This document shows positions 1 to 8,438 of a stretch of 64,000 nucleotides of DNA, piece by piece; the stretch's first letter is position 1, and every line of letters starts with the position of its first letter. The stretch is from assembly GCF_000243695.2 (NCBI RefSeq), contig NZ_AHMN02000007.1:248001-312000 (forward strand), written 5' to 3'. Source of the DNA: Leptospira kirschneri serovar Cynopteri str. 3522 CT. Its GTDB lineage: Bacteria > Spirochaetota > Leptospiria > Leptospirales > Leptospiraceae. The position numbers were made by a program, and so were the translations under genes. The notes beneath the pieces are model-generated. The model was not told the DNA's origin, made no database searches, and worked only from the letters and a program-made list of their open reading frames with translations.

Positions 1-232
1 GCTCCTTGACCAATTTAGGAATGACCTTAAAATTTTGGTCCGTATCAGATACATCCAAAGTAGCGAAAAGAATTTTACCCTTCGCTCCGGAAGATTTCAA
101 TTCTTCTACAATTTTTTTGAGAACGTCCTTTCGTCTGGCCGTAAGGGCTACGTTGGCTCCAGTTCGCGCGTAGAGTTTGGCCAACTCCTTTCCTATTCCG
201 GAACTTGCACCTGTAATGATCACGTTTTTCAT
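1..232 (-). CDS. short-chain dehydrogenase/reductase, N-terminal part (cut by window edge)
   Basis: This is the first 77 codons of a short-chain dehydrogenase/reductase; the rest lies beyond the left edge. The reverse strand reads MKNVIITGASSGIGKELAKL, which contains the TGASSGIG dinucleotide-binding loop (residues 7-14) right after the first beta strand, as in the SDR family. These are NAD(P)-dependent soluble oxidoreductases. The ATG at 232-230 begins directly before the Rossmann strand, so the start is well supported even though no clear ribosome binding site is visible. The substrate cannot be told from this fragment. Confidence 0.85.
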   Translation of the reverse strand, partial: MKNVIITGASSGIGKELAKLYARTGANVALTARRKDVLKKIVEELKSSGAKGKILFATLDVSDTDQNFKVIPKLVKE

Positions 233-382
233 AGAAGACAACTTAACTTAGAATTGTAACCCGCTTCAAACATTAATTTCAAGGAAAATCCATTTATTTA
301 ATTCTTCTGTAAATACAAAGTTTTATAATTATAGATATACGCCTAATTTGCGTTAGGTTAATAACAAACGAATTTTTAAATG

Positions 383-742
383 TTACTCTTCCAGTTTTGA
401 ACCAAGGATTTCATCCGTATGCGCCAAACGATCCGCAAGAATCCGAACCATCTTGGCAGAAAAATCCGGGTTTTTAACTAGAAATCTTTCTAGCTGTTGC
501 CTACTTTCTATCACGGCAAGTCTACAATCTAAAATTGCTTTTGCGGTCGCGGTTCTAGGCATGGCACGAAACAAAGCCATTTCCCCAAAGAAATCACCTT
601 TTTTCATGACAGCAAGACGTTGGATTGTATTTTTCCGAGTAAAAAAAACTTCGACGGAGCCGGAGAGAATTACATACATCGCGTTATTTGTATCTCCTTC
701 TTTAAAAACGATTCCACCAGCTGGAATCTCCAACGTATTCAT
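383..742 (-). CDS. stand-alone cyclic-nucleotide-binding domain protein
   Basis: A 119-residue protein made of one cNMP-binding domain of the Crp/Fnr type. The phosphate-binding cassette is visible as GEMAL (residues 53-57) followed by PRTATAKA (62-69), and an amphipathic helix follows. The protein ends without a helix-turn-helix, so it is not a DNA-binding Crp homologue. It may sense cAMP/cGMP or act in a partner complex. Such single-domain proteins are common in Leptospira. It is monocistronic, with an AT-rich leader of about 95 bases separating it from the divergent acyltransferase. The ligand is inferred from the family only. Confidence 0.8.
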   Translation of the reverse strand: MNTLEIPAGGIVFKEGDTNNAMYVILSGSVEVFFTRKNTIQRLAVMKKGDFFGEMALFRAMPRTATAKAILDCRLAVIESRQQLERFLVKNPDFSAKMVRILADRLAHTDEILGSKLEE

Positions 743-837
743 TTTTCAAACCGCCTAAAAGATTTACTTCCTTATCATAAAATCGCATCTTGACGTTTAA
801 ATATTAATTTTATCTTTAAAAAAAGCACACTCTTTTT

Positions 838-1992
838 ATGATTTCTAACCTTTCATTACTTATAGATACATTCGGACTTTGTATACTAGTCCTAATATAC
901 ATCACCTCAGAAACACCTTCTCAAATCTTACTTTCTTTTCCGAAAAAAGAAACTTCAAATAACAGAAGTCAATCCGTAGATTTCATCCGAGGACTTGCCA
1001 TCACTGGAATCGTTTTTATTCATGTGAACTCGTATTATCAGTATTTTGGTCCGAACGAAAGTGCCTCTTCATTTACTCTTTTTCTTTCCAACTTATCCAG
1101 GTTTGGAGTTCCGGCGTTTATCATTTCTTCCGGGATTTTTTTAAAATTCACGAACTGGAAAGATTACTGGAAACCAAAATTAATTTCTTTTTTGATCCCC
1201 TACTTAGGTATAAGCCTTTTGGCTTCTTATATAAAATTAGGAACGTTTCCGGAATTAATAGAATTTCTCAAGGGAATTTTGCTCGGAACCTGGTGCGCTC
1301 CTTATTATTTTGTTCCTCTACTAGTTTCCTTTTATGGAATATTCCCTTTTTTGAAACTATTTATATCCAATTTAAAATCTTCAAAAGCAGTTTTGACCTT
1401 TCTTTTGATCGCTCTTGTGACAAATTTTTTATCGAATCATTTTTTTCATTACGTTGACAACCCGGTTTTAAAAACCATAGAGCCGATCTTACCCACCGGA
1501 TTTTTTTTCTTTTTCGTCTTTGGTATGTTCGCCGAAAAGTGGTTTAAAGAACCTAAAAATTTTTTACTACTTTTCGAAAAGACCGGCCCTCTACCCTATT
1601 CTTTTAGTAAAATTCTTTTTTCCGGAATTTTGTTGTACTTAGTTGTAGTGGGTATTATAGGTTATTTTTGGAAATTTGATTCTTCCAATCATCTTATCTT
1701 TTATCCTCTTGTTATGTTTTTATTTTTATTTTTTTGGGCGGAAAGTTCTCAAGAAAACAACAAACATAAAAGGTTCATTTCCATTTTCGCGTTTATAGGC
1801 AAAAATAGTATGGGGATTTTTTTTCTACATCCTATACTGATTCATTGGATGCACGCCCTAAATCCTTTCGATTGGGGCGCCTGGCCTCTGATCTTTATCG
1901 TCGGCTTTTTGAACGTAATCCTTCCTCTTGTCACTTGGCTATTTTTTACGAAAACGATTCATTGGGTTCTTCAAAAAATCAAAACATTCTAA
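838..1992 (+). CDS. acyltransferase family 3 membrane protein
   Basis: A 384-residue polytopic membrane protein of the acyltransferase-3 type (OafA/WecH-like), which O-acetylates or acylates cell-surface sugars. The family signature is near the N terminus: an SVDFIRGLAI segment with Arg51 and, in the same helix, His62 (VFIHVN). About ten hydrophobic segments follow, ending in a conserved-looking MGIFFLHPILIHW segment. An extra hydrophobic helix precedes the signature by about 40 residues. The start is the ATG at 838. No sugar-modifying neighbour is adjacent, so the substrate is unknown. Confidence 0.85.
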   Translation: MISNLSLLIDTFGLCILVLIYITSETPSQILLSFPKKETSNNRSQSVDFIRGLAITGIVFIHVNSYYQYFGPNESASSFTLFLSNLSRFGVPAFIISSGIFLKFTNWKDYWKPKLISFLIPYLGISLLASYIKLGTFPELIEFLKGILLGTWCAPYYFVPLLVSFYGIFPFLKLFISNLKSSKAVLTFLLIALVTNFLSNHFFHYVDNPVLKTIEPILPTGFFFFFVFGMFAEKWFKEPKNFLLLFEKTGPLPYSFSKILFSGILLYLVVVGIIGYFWKFDSSNHLIFYPLVMFLFLFFWAESSQENNKHKRFISIFAFIGKNSMGIFFLHPILIHWMHALNPFDWGAWPLIFIVGFLNVILPLVTWLFFTKTIHWVLQKIKTF

Positions 1993-2255
1993 TACTCTTA
2001 TAAGTATTTAAGAATGTATGCCGCTAAATTAGAATTGTCAGAAAGATGTGTTTTTATAATACTCAACTATCTATTGTTATCCGATTCAGTGATTTAGAGT
2101 TAGGCGTCGCCCTCATTTAAGACGCAAGCCATCCGTGATTGGCTTAGTTATGTATTGCGAGGCTATAAGTTTATTTTTTATTCAATCTAGGATATAGTGT
2201 TGAAATTTTATTTAATTCTAAAAATATTAATTATAATATTATTTCGGAAATCAAT
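1993..2255. other. intergenic region upstream of the DUF5131/TcmP pair
   Basis: 263 non-coding bases. The last 60 are almost pure A/T and form the likely promoter region of the following pair. A weak dyad (AAGCCA at 2126-2131, TGGCTT at 2140-2145) is the only secondary structure noticed. No convincing terminator or attachment-site duplication was found. Confidence 0.4.
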
Positions 2256-3047
2256 ATGAGTATAGTATCCAATATTGAGTGGACAGATTCTACTTGGAAT
2301 CCAACTAGAGGTTGTTCAAAAGTTAGTGCTGGGTGTAAAAATTGTTATGCGGAAACTTTTGCTGAAAGATTTAGAGGAGTTAAAGGTCATCCATTTGAGT
2401 TTGGTTTTGATCTTAGGATAATAAAAGAAAAACTTTATGAACCTATCAAGTGGATTAGTCCAAGAAAAATATTTGTGAATTCAATGAGTGATTTGTTTCA
2501 TGAAAATGTTGATGATGAATATATTTATAAAGTATTTTCGGTAATGAAGATTGCCGATTGGCACACTTATCAAGTTCTAACGAAAAGACCCGAAAGAATG
2601 AAGAAACTTTTTTCTTCAACACTGAAAGAGTTTTCTAAATGCAAGCATATCTGGTTAGGTGTCAGCGTAGAAAATAAGAAAAGTGGAATAAAAAGGATTA
2701 AAACCCTTCAACAGACAAATGTCGTAATGAGATTTTTATCCATTGAACCTTTGTTAGAAGATATTGGAAAACTTAATTTAAACAAAATTGATTGGGTTAT
2801 AGTCGGTGGGGAAAGCGGCCCCCGCGCTCGTCCGATGAAAGAAGAATGGGTAATTCCAATACTTGAAAGTTGCAAAAAAGCTAAAATTCCTTTTTTCTTT
2901 AAGCAATGGGGTGGTGTTCGAAAACATGAGACTGGGCGCACCTTAAAGGGAAGAATATATAATGGATTTCCAAAAATTGAATCTAAAAAAGCTCCTGTCC
3001 GGCAAGTTATCGTAGATAAACTTAAGGCTGCAGCATCCTTTATTTAA
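2256..3047 (+). CDS. DUF5131 family (phage Gp37/Gp68-like) three-Cys-motif protein
   Basis: A 263-residue member of the phage Gp37/Gp68 (DUF5131) family. The N terminus carries IEWTDSTWNPTRGC and then Cys20, Cys27 and Cys30 (C-x6-C-x2-CY), the three-cysteine motif thought to bind an iron-sulphur cluster in a radical-SAM-like fold; the spacing differs from the classical CX3CX2C. Other visible family blocks are VNSMSDLFHE, YQVLTKRPERM, WLGVSVEN, RFLSIEPLL, WVIVGGESGP and FFFKQWGG. The catalytic role of the family is not established. It stands 9 bases upstream of a TcmP gene, its usual partner, so the two form an operon. Higher A/T content than the neighbours suggests transfer. Confidence 0.9.
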   Translation: MSIVSNIEWTDSTWNPTRGCSKVSAGCKNCYAETFAERFRGVKGHPFEFGFDLRIIKEKLYEPIKWISPRKIFVNSMSDLFHENVDDEYIYKVFSVMKIADWHTYQVLTKRPERMKKLFSSTLKEFSKCKHIWLGVSVENKKSGIKRIKTLQQTNVVMRFLSIEPLLEDIGKLNLNKIDWVIVGGESGPRARPMKEEWVIPILESCKKAKIPFFFKQWGGVRKHETGRTLKGRIYNGFPKIESKKAPVRQVIVDKLKAAASFI

Positions 3048-3056
3048 GAACAATTT

Positions 3057-4346
3057 ATGCATTTAATTAGCAAAGATAATAAAACTTCTTGGTCATCTGA
3101 TCGGACTAAATATCCAATCATTGAGCCACATACAAAGGAAAAACATTTAATTTTAGAAAGTTATTTGCGGGACTGGATCATTACACTCTGCGCCAATCAT
3201 CCTGGAAATTCAAGTGTTCTTACCATTGTAGATGGCTTTTGCGGTGGCGGTTTTTATCTTGATCCCGAATCTGATCAGTTCTGGGAGGGGTCTCCAATTA
3301 GAATTCTTAGGGTTGTTGAGAGCGCAATGCGTGAAGTTCGTGAAAAACGAGGTAAGCCACGTTTTATTCTCAATATAAAAGTTTTCTTTATAGATAATGA
3401 AGATCAGCATACTGAATGTTTAAAAGGTTATCTCAATAGCTTGGAGGATAATGATAAATTCGTTAAATTTCATTATCAAATAATAACAAAAGAATTTTCT
3501 GATGTACTTGATTATTGTTTAGACGATATAAAAAAAAGAGGGGGCAGTTCTTTCTTCTTTGTTGATCCTTTTGGCTATACCCAATTTAGCATGTTAGATA
3601 TACAAAAAATTATGTCTTTGAATAAAAGCGAAATACTACTAACTTTTATGATAGATTTTATTCGAAGATTTTTAAGTAATAGAGAGGATAGTCTTAAGAG
3701 TTTTGATAACCGACTTGATGCAAAAGGTTATTTTTTGAAAGCTAATATTGATGGAATAGATACACTGCCACAACAGGCCTATTTGAGAGATGAAACATTA
3801 AGGTTATTCCGTGATAAAGGTAATGTTAGGTATGTGTATACTTTTGGAATGCTGAAAACTTCAACAATAGTAACATATTATTTAATTCATTTTGCGAATC
3901 ATCGCCGCGCTCAAGAAGTTATTAAAGATACCCTTTGGCGCTACAACAATATTGATTTAAGCTATCAGTTTTCATACGGCATATATGGATTAGGGTTTAG
4001 GACTCCAGAATATTTTGAAGAGTCACTGCGATTATTTGATATAAAATCAGAAAACCATAAACAATGCGTTATTGATATGCAGAAAGGAATTATTCCTCTA
4101 ATTTATGAACATAAGGATGGGGTCAGATTTCGCGATTTAGTGGATTTAACTATTCAAATGAACCCGGCCAACCTAGAAATTTATAAGGACTTTATTGTTA
4201 AATCTAGAGAAGATATGGAGTTAAAGGTAAAAAGAAATGGTAAGGATTCTAAAGCAAGGCATTTGAAACCTGATGATATTATTATAAAGTCTAATGATAA
4301 GCAATATTTTCTTTTTCCTGATATGAAGCAGTTTTATATCAAATGA
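3057..4346 (+). CDS. tcmP: three-Cys-motif partner protein TcmP
   Basis: A 429-residue protein recognised as TcmP, the family named for being encoded beside DUF5131/Gp37-type proteins. After an N-terminal SSDRTKYPIIEPHTKEKH segment it shows a class-I methyltransferase-like core: VDGFCGGGFY (58-67), an acidic strand end FFIDNED (110-116) and FFFVDPFGYT (166-175) where a DPPY-like motif would sit. The C-terminal part (roughly 330-429) looks like a winged-helix domain with basic residues. It is co-transcribed with the DUF5131 gene. Enzymatic activity is inferred from the fold-like motifs; the biological role is unknown, and defence or nucleic-acid modification are only possibilities. Confidence 0.85.
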   Translation: MHLISKDNKTSWSSDRTKYPIIEPHTKEKHLILESYLRDWIITLCANHPGNSSVLTIVDGFCGGGFYLDPESDQFWEGSPIRILRVVESAMREVREKRGKPRFILNIKVFFIDNEDQHTECLKGYLNSLEDNDKFVKFHYQIITKEFSDVLDYCLDDIKKRGGSSFFFVDPFGYTQFSMLDIQKIMSLNKSEILLTFMIDFIRRFLSNREDSLKSFDNRLDAKGYFLKANIDGIDTLPQQAYLRDETLRLFRDKGNVRYVYTFGMLKTSTIVTYYLIHFANHRRAQEVIKDTLWRYNNIDLSYQFSYGIYGLGFRTPEYFEESLRLFDIKSENHKQCVIDMQKGIIPLIYEHKDGVRFRDLVDLTIQMNPANLEIYKDFIVKSREDMELKVKRNGKDSKARHLKPDDIIIKSNDKQYFLFPDMKQFYIK

Positions 4347-4513
4347 ATAAATTTTAATCTGCTTGTCACAGTTCTTACAATCGTAAACGTAAAAATCGCC
4401 CACCCGAACGCTTTGTGATCAGGTGGTTGAATAACCGCTCATGAATTCACTCTGGAGTCAACATCGTATCGCGATCACACTCGGGGCTACGACTTTTTCT
4501 CTTAGATCATTTG

Positions 4514-5275
4514 TCACTGGAACGTTTCGATTTCCCACTTGGTTTCCTGAACAGAACCTTCTCTTTCGGAAGGAGAAGAGATATCTCCATCGAAAACGAA
4601 CTTTGAAATTGATTCATCCTCTAAGACGAATCGATCCTTGTGAATTTCAAAGTATTGGAAATTCGCACCCCGATAGGATTGTGCCAAAAGATATCGATTT
4701 TTTTCCAGGGGAAGAAAATCAAAATCCGAATTGGAAACCGAAAAGCAATCCAAAATCTTCGATTCTCGAACCAAACACAGCTCCCTAACTTCCAGGGTAG
4801 TCTCGTTTGAAAAAGCGGAATGCAGAATCATTTTTGTACGGACATCGACAGAATGATCCATAAGCGATCGAATGAAAAATTCAGGATAGGCAGTTGTCCG
4901 TAGTTTGATTTGTTTTTTCAATTCCGGATTCAAATCGGATCGTGTTATTTGCGAATCCGACCGAGTCAACTTCCGCCCTTCGTTCGGGAACCAATCCTCC
5001 CAAGCGTCGATTCTTCTAACCTCGTATAACGTGCGTTTGGTTAGAATAGGCCTATTTTTAAGTAAAATTTCCGCTTCCGCAACCCGAATCCATTGTCTAC
5101 ACGCCTCACAAGTGGAAAACGTATCCCGATACCAAATCCGGATGATACGAATAGTCCGACCCTCGATCTCTATGAAAAAAGAAAGATCCTTATTTCCGGA
5201 AGCGGTAAATATTTTTCTAGAATCGAGATCGATCTTTTGGCAGGAATAAACGAATGAGCCAAACAAAATCATCAA
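4514..5275 (-). CDS. putative lipoprotein, N terminus possibly broken by a codon-2 stop
   Basis: A 253-residue unknown protein. The N terminus LMILFGSFVYSC looks like the end of a lipoprotein signal peptide with a lipobox-like Cys, but the best available start here (TTG at 5275) leaves no positive charge. Extending upstream in frame gives KNWIGNSALLMILFGSFVYSC, a full signal peptide, preceded by ATG at 5308-5306 directly followed by TGA at 5305-5303. The gene therefore looks like a lipoprotein gene whose second codon has become a stop, or one using an unusual start. The body has CEACRQW and mixed charged stretches with no recognised domain. Confidence 0.55.
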   Translation of the reverse strand: MMILFGSFVYSCQKIDLDSRKIFTASGNKDLSFFIEIEGRTIRIIRIWYRDTFSTCEACRQWIRVAEAEILLKNRPILTKRTLYEVRRIDAWEDWFPNEGRKLTRSDSQITRSDLNPELKKQIKLRTTAYPEFFIRSLMDHSVDVRTKMILHSAFSNETTLEVRELCLVRESKILDCFSVSNSDFDFLPLEKNRYLLAQSYRGANFQYFEIHKDRFVLEDESISKFVFDGDISSPSEREGSVQETKWEIETFQ

Positions 5276-5395
5276 TAAAGCGGAATTCCCAATCCAATTC
5301 TTTCACATTATAAACCGTCGAATTCCTCAATGAATAAAATAAAATTTAAGGCTTTCAATAATTCCAGAATTTTTTCGAAATCGAGACGTACTATT

Positions 5396-5743
5396 TCAGC
5401 GATCTTTGTTTAATACGATCAAATCTTTTTTGTAAGGACTCAGCAAAGGACCCTCGTGAAAGGACTGAATGTTTACCCCGAGATACAACGCTACGCCGGA
5501 ATATTTAAGAACGTTCGCTTTTTCTTTCTTTTGTGCGAATAATCGCGCCAGGTTAAAGGCAAGAGCATCAACGGAGATTTTCTCGGGAACCAATTTAAGG
5601 GCTTGAAGTTCGTCTTCTTTCATCTGCGTTTTAATGGCAAGTTTTACCGCAGAGTTAGAGATTGTCTGGCTTAAATTAATCATTAAGGAATTTTCCGAAA
5701 GAGGCACCAAGGACTGCCATTCACTTACATAAATCTTTAACAA
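5396..5743 (-). CDS. hypothetical protein, possibly a C-terminal fragment
   Basis: A 115-residue open frame with no recognised family. The first start is TTG at 5743 without a ribosome binding site; an internal ATG at 5683 is the other candidate. Directly upstream (5747-5765) is a perfect dyad TCGACAAC-TCT-GTTGTCGA that resembles two fused ends of the miniature repeat found elsewhere in the window. The frame may therefore be the tail of a gene interrupted by a repeat. Composition (mixed helix formers, few low-complexity runs) is coding-like. Confidence 0.4.
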   Translation of the reverse strand: MLKIYVSEWQSLVPLSENSLMINLSQTISNSAVKLAIKTQMKEDELQALKLVPEKISVDALAFNLARLFAQKKEKANVLKYSGVALYLGVNIQSFHEGPLLSPYKKDLIVLNKDR

Positions 5744-5746
5744 TGT

Positions 5747-5765
5747 TCGACAACTCTGTTGTCGA
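5747..5765. repeat. perfect 8-bp inverted repeat, TCGACAAC-TCT-GTTGTCGA
   Basis: Eight-base arms with a three-base centre. The core CGACAACTCT matches the ends of the ~100-bp MITE-like family (for example 6897-6906), so this may be a collapsed remnant. It lies between two ORFan frames. Confidence 0.5.
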
Positions 5766-5780
5766 GGTCATAAAAGTTGT

Positions 5781-6148
5781 TCAAATAAGTAAGAGCGCAT
5801 AAAAGATCGTGTGCATTATAGTCTTGTTTCGATTGAACTTAACGGCACTCCGAATGAGAGAAATAAACGATTCAAGATCCAGATCAACATAGGGGTTGAA
5901 GCCTCGTATGGATTTCAAAATATCGTTTTCAGATTTTTTTTGTGGATTCGATCGAATGTATTTTTCGAGATTCTCTTTTTTGTCACGGTAAAATTGCAAC
6001 GCTTCGTCGAATGATAATCCCATTTCGCCAAAATATCTTCAACGTGTTCCTCATCTTTTCCCTGTTTCAGGATTTCCAGCGCCTCCTCGCACGCGGAGAT
6101 TTCTTTCATTAGGATTTCCGTATCACTGGAGTTCAATTTATCTTCCAT
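5781..6148 (-). pseudogene. hypothetical protein split by a frameshift
   Basis: Two overlapping frames read leftward. The first (ATG at 6148) gives an acidic helical N terminus ending EEHVEDILAK. The second, in the -1 frame, continues MGLSFDEALQFYRDKKENLE and runs to 5781. Joining them at about 6018-6024, where the DNA reads GCGAAATGGG, gives a continuous protein of about 122 residues, which would need one extra A. Without the shift the first frame runs into basic, unlike sequence. The likely explanation is a one-base deletion in an A run. Two overlapping small genes or programmed slippage are alternatives. Function is unknown. Confidence 0.45.
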
Positions 6149-6314
6149 TTTTTAAACAAGTTTCTCCCTTTGGGATGATCGCTTTCATAGCCCACATTCT
6201 ATTTAAAGATCCGGCCTACAATCGTAAAGTTCAAGACGGATTTCGATTTTTCCGGATCGAAAAGAGACGCAAATTTAACTACGAATCCTTTTAATATTAC
6301 CATTAAAAAGTAAT

Positions 6315-6486
6315 TTAACGTGAGTTCGGCGTAAGAAAAATTTTCTAAAAATATGAGTCCTTATAATTTTAGAATTTATTCGTAAAATCGTGATTTGAGA
6401 GAGTTCCCACATTGAAAAAATCGATCTGTAAAGTTCAGATTCCAACTTCCAAAATCGCGAGTTCCTTAACACTGAACTCACTTTAA
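6315..6486. repeat. interspersed element with TTAACGTGAGTTCG-type inverted ends, degenerate
   Basis: Left end TTAACGTGAGTTCGGCGTAA, right end GAACTCACTTTAA in inverted orientation. The interior holds GAGAGTTCCCAC, a copy of the GTGGGAACT-type short repeat. Same family as 50395-50943, more decayed. Confidence 0.6.
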
Positions 6487-6555
6487 TTTAAGATTATCGT
6501 TTGTAAAATAATACTCTTTGGGCTCATGAAAACGGTCCAAAATTAATAGATAATT

Positions 6556-6655
6556 AGAGTTGTTGAAAAATTCCATAGTGAAAATTCGTAAAATTGCTTC
6601 AATTGTTCATTCAATCCAATACAAACAGATCAAGAATTAATTTTTCAACAACTCT
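6556..6655. repeat. MITE-like ~100-bp repeat, copy 1
   Basis: Begins AGAGTTGTTGAAAAATT and ends with its perfect 17-base inverted complement AATTTTTCAACAACTCT. The interior is non-coding and shares TCCATAGTG and TTGCTTCAATTGTTCAT with the copy at 57945-58045. Size, terminal repeats and lack of coding capacity fit a miniature inverted-repeat element. Confidence 0.75.
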
Positions 6656-6817
6656 ATTCTACAAAAATATAGAAGTTCTCAAAAATTATATCTAATTCTG
6701 AATTGTTGTTTTTTTGAAAAAGACTTCATATTCTACTTTTAAAACAAGCTCATCATAGTGCTCTTTTCATAGATTCCGAGCAGCAAACGTATTTCTAAAA
6801 TTAACACTCAAGTCGAT

Positions 6818-6906
6818 AGAGTTATCGGAAATAAATTTTCATTTCGTTGAAATGGGAAATTGAAGCGGTTTTGTTAAATTTCACTATTAAATTTTTCGAC
6901 AACTCT
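6818..6906. repeat. MITE-like repeat, copy 2 (opposite orientation, diverged)
   Basis: Starts AGAGTTATCGGAAAT and ends AATTTTTCGACAACTCT. The interior TTGAAGCGGTTTTGTTAAAT is the reverse complement of the AACAAAATTGCTTCAA segment of the copy at 43455. Confidence 0.6.
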
Positions 6907-7028
6907 AATATTAATTACTATCATTCAAATTTAGAAATGAGAACGAGTGGGGCTGGATTCTCAAAGGAACTTCCTTAAGACGGAACCATTAGAGCATTAT
7001 AAATCCCTTAAGTAGATTTTTTAAAGCT

Positions 7029-7631
7029 CTACATCCCATTTGAGAATTCTTTCTGAAAAGTCACGCCGGAATCTCGAACTTGTTTCAGAGCTTCTCCATA
7101 ACCTGCCAAAATTTTGAGTGCAAAATCGATTCGCCTTCTAATATAAGTATCTTCTTGACTTACGGGTTCGGGGCCATTAAGAACGTGTTCCGCATCTCTA
7201 ACGATAATATGTTCGGGAATGTAACAGAGCCTGGTATTTTTATAACTGCTCATCCTAAGTTCGGCAATTGGATAGGCCCCTCCCCTACTCGCGGAAACCG
7301 CACATATCAAAACCGGTTTGTGACCAAGTAGAGTAGAGTTACAATAGAGAAGGAAGTTTTTTAGGCCGGGAGAGGCCATACCGGAATATTCCGGAGTTAC
7401 AAAAACAAAAGCCTCCGCGTTTTTAAGTTCGGCTTCTATCGGTTTCCAAATCCTATCCCAAAACTCCCCACCTTCCCAAAAGGAATCATCCCAAACCGGA
7501 AGTTTATGATTTCCTAAATCAAGAATCCAACTCTGATGACCTAAAGATTCAAGTTTATTTCCTACCCAATTTGCGACCTTAACCGACTGTGAAATTTTTC
7601 TATGAGGACCGGCTATAATAGCGAACTTCAT
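7029..7631 (-). CDS. NADPH-dependent FMN reductase family protein
   Basis: A 200-residue flavodoxin-fold reductase of the NADPH-dependent FMN reductase/quinone reductase family. The phosphate-binding start is FAIIAGPHRKISQS (residues 3-16), with the family block FVFVTPEYSGMASPGLKNFL (about 97-116) around the flavin, and SASRGGAYP further on. It probably reduces free flavin, quinones or metals in the cytoplasm. The ATG at 7631 has a GGAG ribosome binding site about five bases upstream. It lies about 100 bases downstream of the ParAB pair on the same strand. Confidence 0.88.
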   Translation of the reverse strand: MKFAIIAGPHRKISQSVKVANWVGNKLESLGHQSWILDLGNHKLPVWDDSFWEGGEFWDRIWKPIEAELKNAEAFVFVTPEYSGMASPGLKNFLLYCNSTLLGHKPVLICAVSASRGGAYPIAELRMSSYKNTRLCYIPEHIIVRDAEHVLNGPEPVSQEDTYIRRRIDFALKILAGYGEALKQVRDSGVTFQKEFSNGM

Positions 7632-7730
7632 GTTTTCTCCATTTAAAGAATTTAATTAAAAATCATTTTAAAATAGTTATTTATCGTTTTTTCTAAAACC
7701 ATAGCAGACTTTGGCTTTCGAAGTGTTTTT

Positions 7731-8438
7731 TTAATCTTTGATTCCGTATTTCTTTTTTAAAGAAGAAAGTTCTTTTAAAAATTTTTCCCTCTGTTGTGAA
7801 GAAAGTTTCCCGATCTGTAAAACGATCTTAGACTGAACCAATTTACGGGATGAAATGATTTCACCCCCCCTGCCTTCTTTTTGTTTTAAGAGTGCTTCCA
7901 GGTTTTTTACAGAAGTATCCTTTCCGGACTTAATCAGATCCGCCACCGATTTCTGATCGAGCCTCGCAATGGAACTCAATTGTTTTACGTATCTTTCGGT
8001 AAAACCTAAAATTTTAGAAACTTCTTCCGCCGTTTTTCTTTTTTCTTTTCTCAAAAATTGAATCGCACGTCCTACTTCCCAGGGGTTTAGGCTTTTTCTT
8101 TTTTCATTTTCCGCGAGAGCCATTTCAAAACATCTGTCTTCGGATGCCGAGGTTTCAATCGCAGGAATTGTATTCCATTTAAGAATTTTTGCAGCCTGGT
8201 ATCTTCTTTCTCCCGCGACAATCTGATACTTTTTTCCGGACTTTCGGACTACGATCGGCTCGATCAATCCCAAGCGTTTCATAGATTCCACAAGATCGGA
8301 AACTTCTTCTTTTCCAAAAATCCTAGGCTGGGATGGATTGGGCACTATATCGGAAAGTTGTATTTCCGCTTTAGAAGATTCTTTTTCTCCAAAAGCGGTA
8401 AGAAGATCCATTCCCGCAAAATCAGATCGTTTAGCCAT
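7731..8438 (-). CDS. parB: ParB-family partition protein (first ParAB pair)
   Basis: A 235-residue ParB/Spo0J-type protein, the CTPase clamp that loads at parS sites for segregation. Seen in order: IVPNPSQPR near residue 33, the CTP-binding GERRYQAAK (about 76-84), ALAENEKRKSLNPWE (about 109-123), a helix-turn-helix in KTAEEVSKILGFTERYVKQL, and a short basic C terminus. It overlaps parA by 8 bases, so the pair is translationally coupled. A 21-base near-palindrome at 7847-7867 inside this gene matches one upstream of parA at 19 of 21 positions and is a candidate binding site. This ParB is distinct in sequence from the one at 32490. Confidence 0.88.
   Translation of the reverse strand: MAKRSDFAGMDLLTAFGEKESSKAEIQLSDIVPNPSQPRIFGKEEVSDLVESMKRLGLIEPIVVRKSGKKYQIVAGERRYQAAKILKWNTIPAIETSASEDRCFEMALAENEKRKSLNPWEVGRAIQFLRKEKRKTAEEVSKILGFTERYVKQLSSIARLDQKSVADLIKSGKDTSVKNLEALLKQKEGRGGEIISSRKLVQSKIVLQIGKLSSQQREKFLKELSSLKKKYGIKD
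7847..7867. promoter_or_regulatory. candidate ParB-binding site inside parB
   Basis: A 21-base near-palindrome with core TGAAATGATTTCA flanked by GGGA and CCCC. It matches the motif at 9500-9520 at all but two positions. Sites within parB genes are common for parS. Function is inferred from the duplication and location; it is not the canonical TGTTTCACGTGAAACA. Confidence 0.45.

Larger units (their letters stand above)
6149..7028. other. 880-bp intergenic repeat island
   Basis: No gene is supported here. It holds a degenerate element with ends TTAACGTGAGTTC and GAACTCACTTTAA, and two copies of the ~100-bp MITE-like repeat in opposite orientation. The remaining sequence is A/T-rich and featureless. 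Confidence 0.7.

Noticed and set aside
4441..4788. 115-codon rightward frame
   Set aside because: Antisense shadow of the putative lipoprotein gene, which has better composition and a signal-peptide-like start.
6275..6481. 68-codon leftward frame
   Set aside because: It coincides with a degenerate repeat element and reads as repeat sequence.
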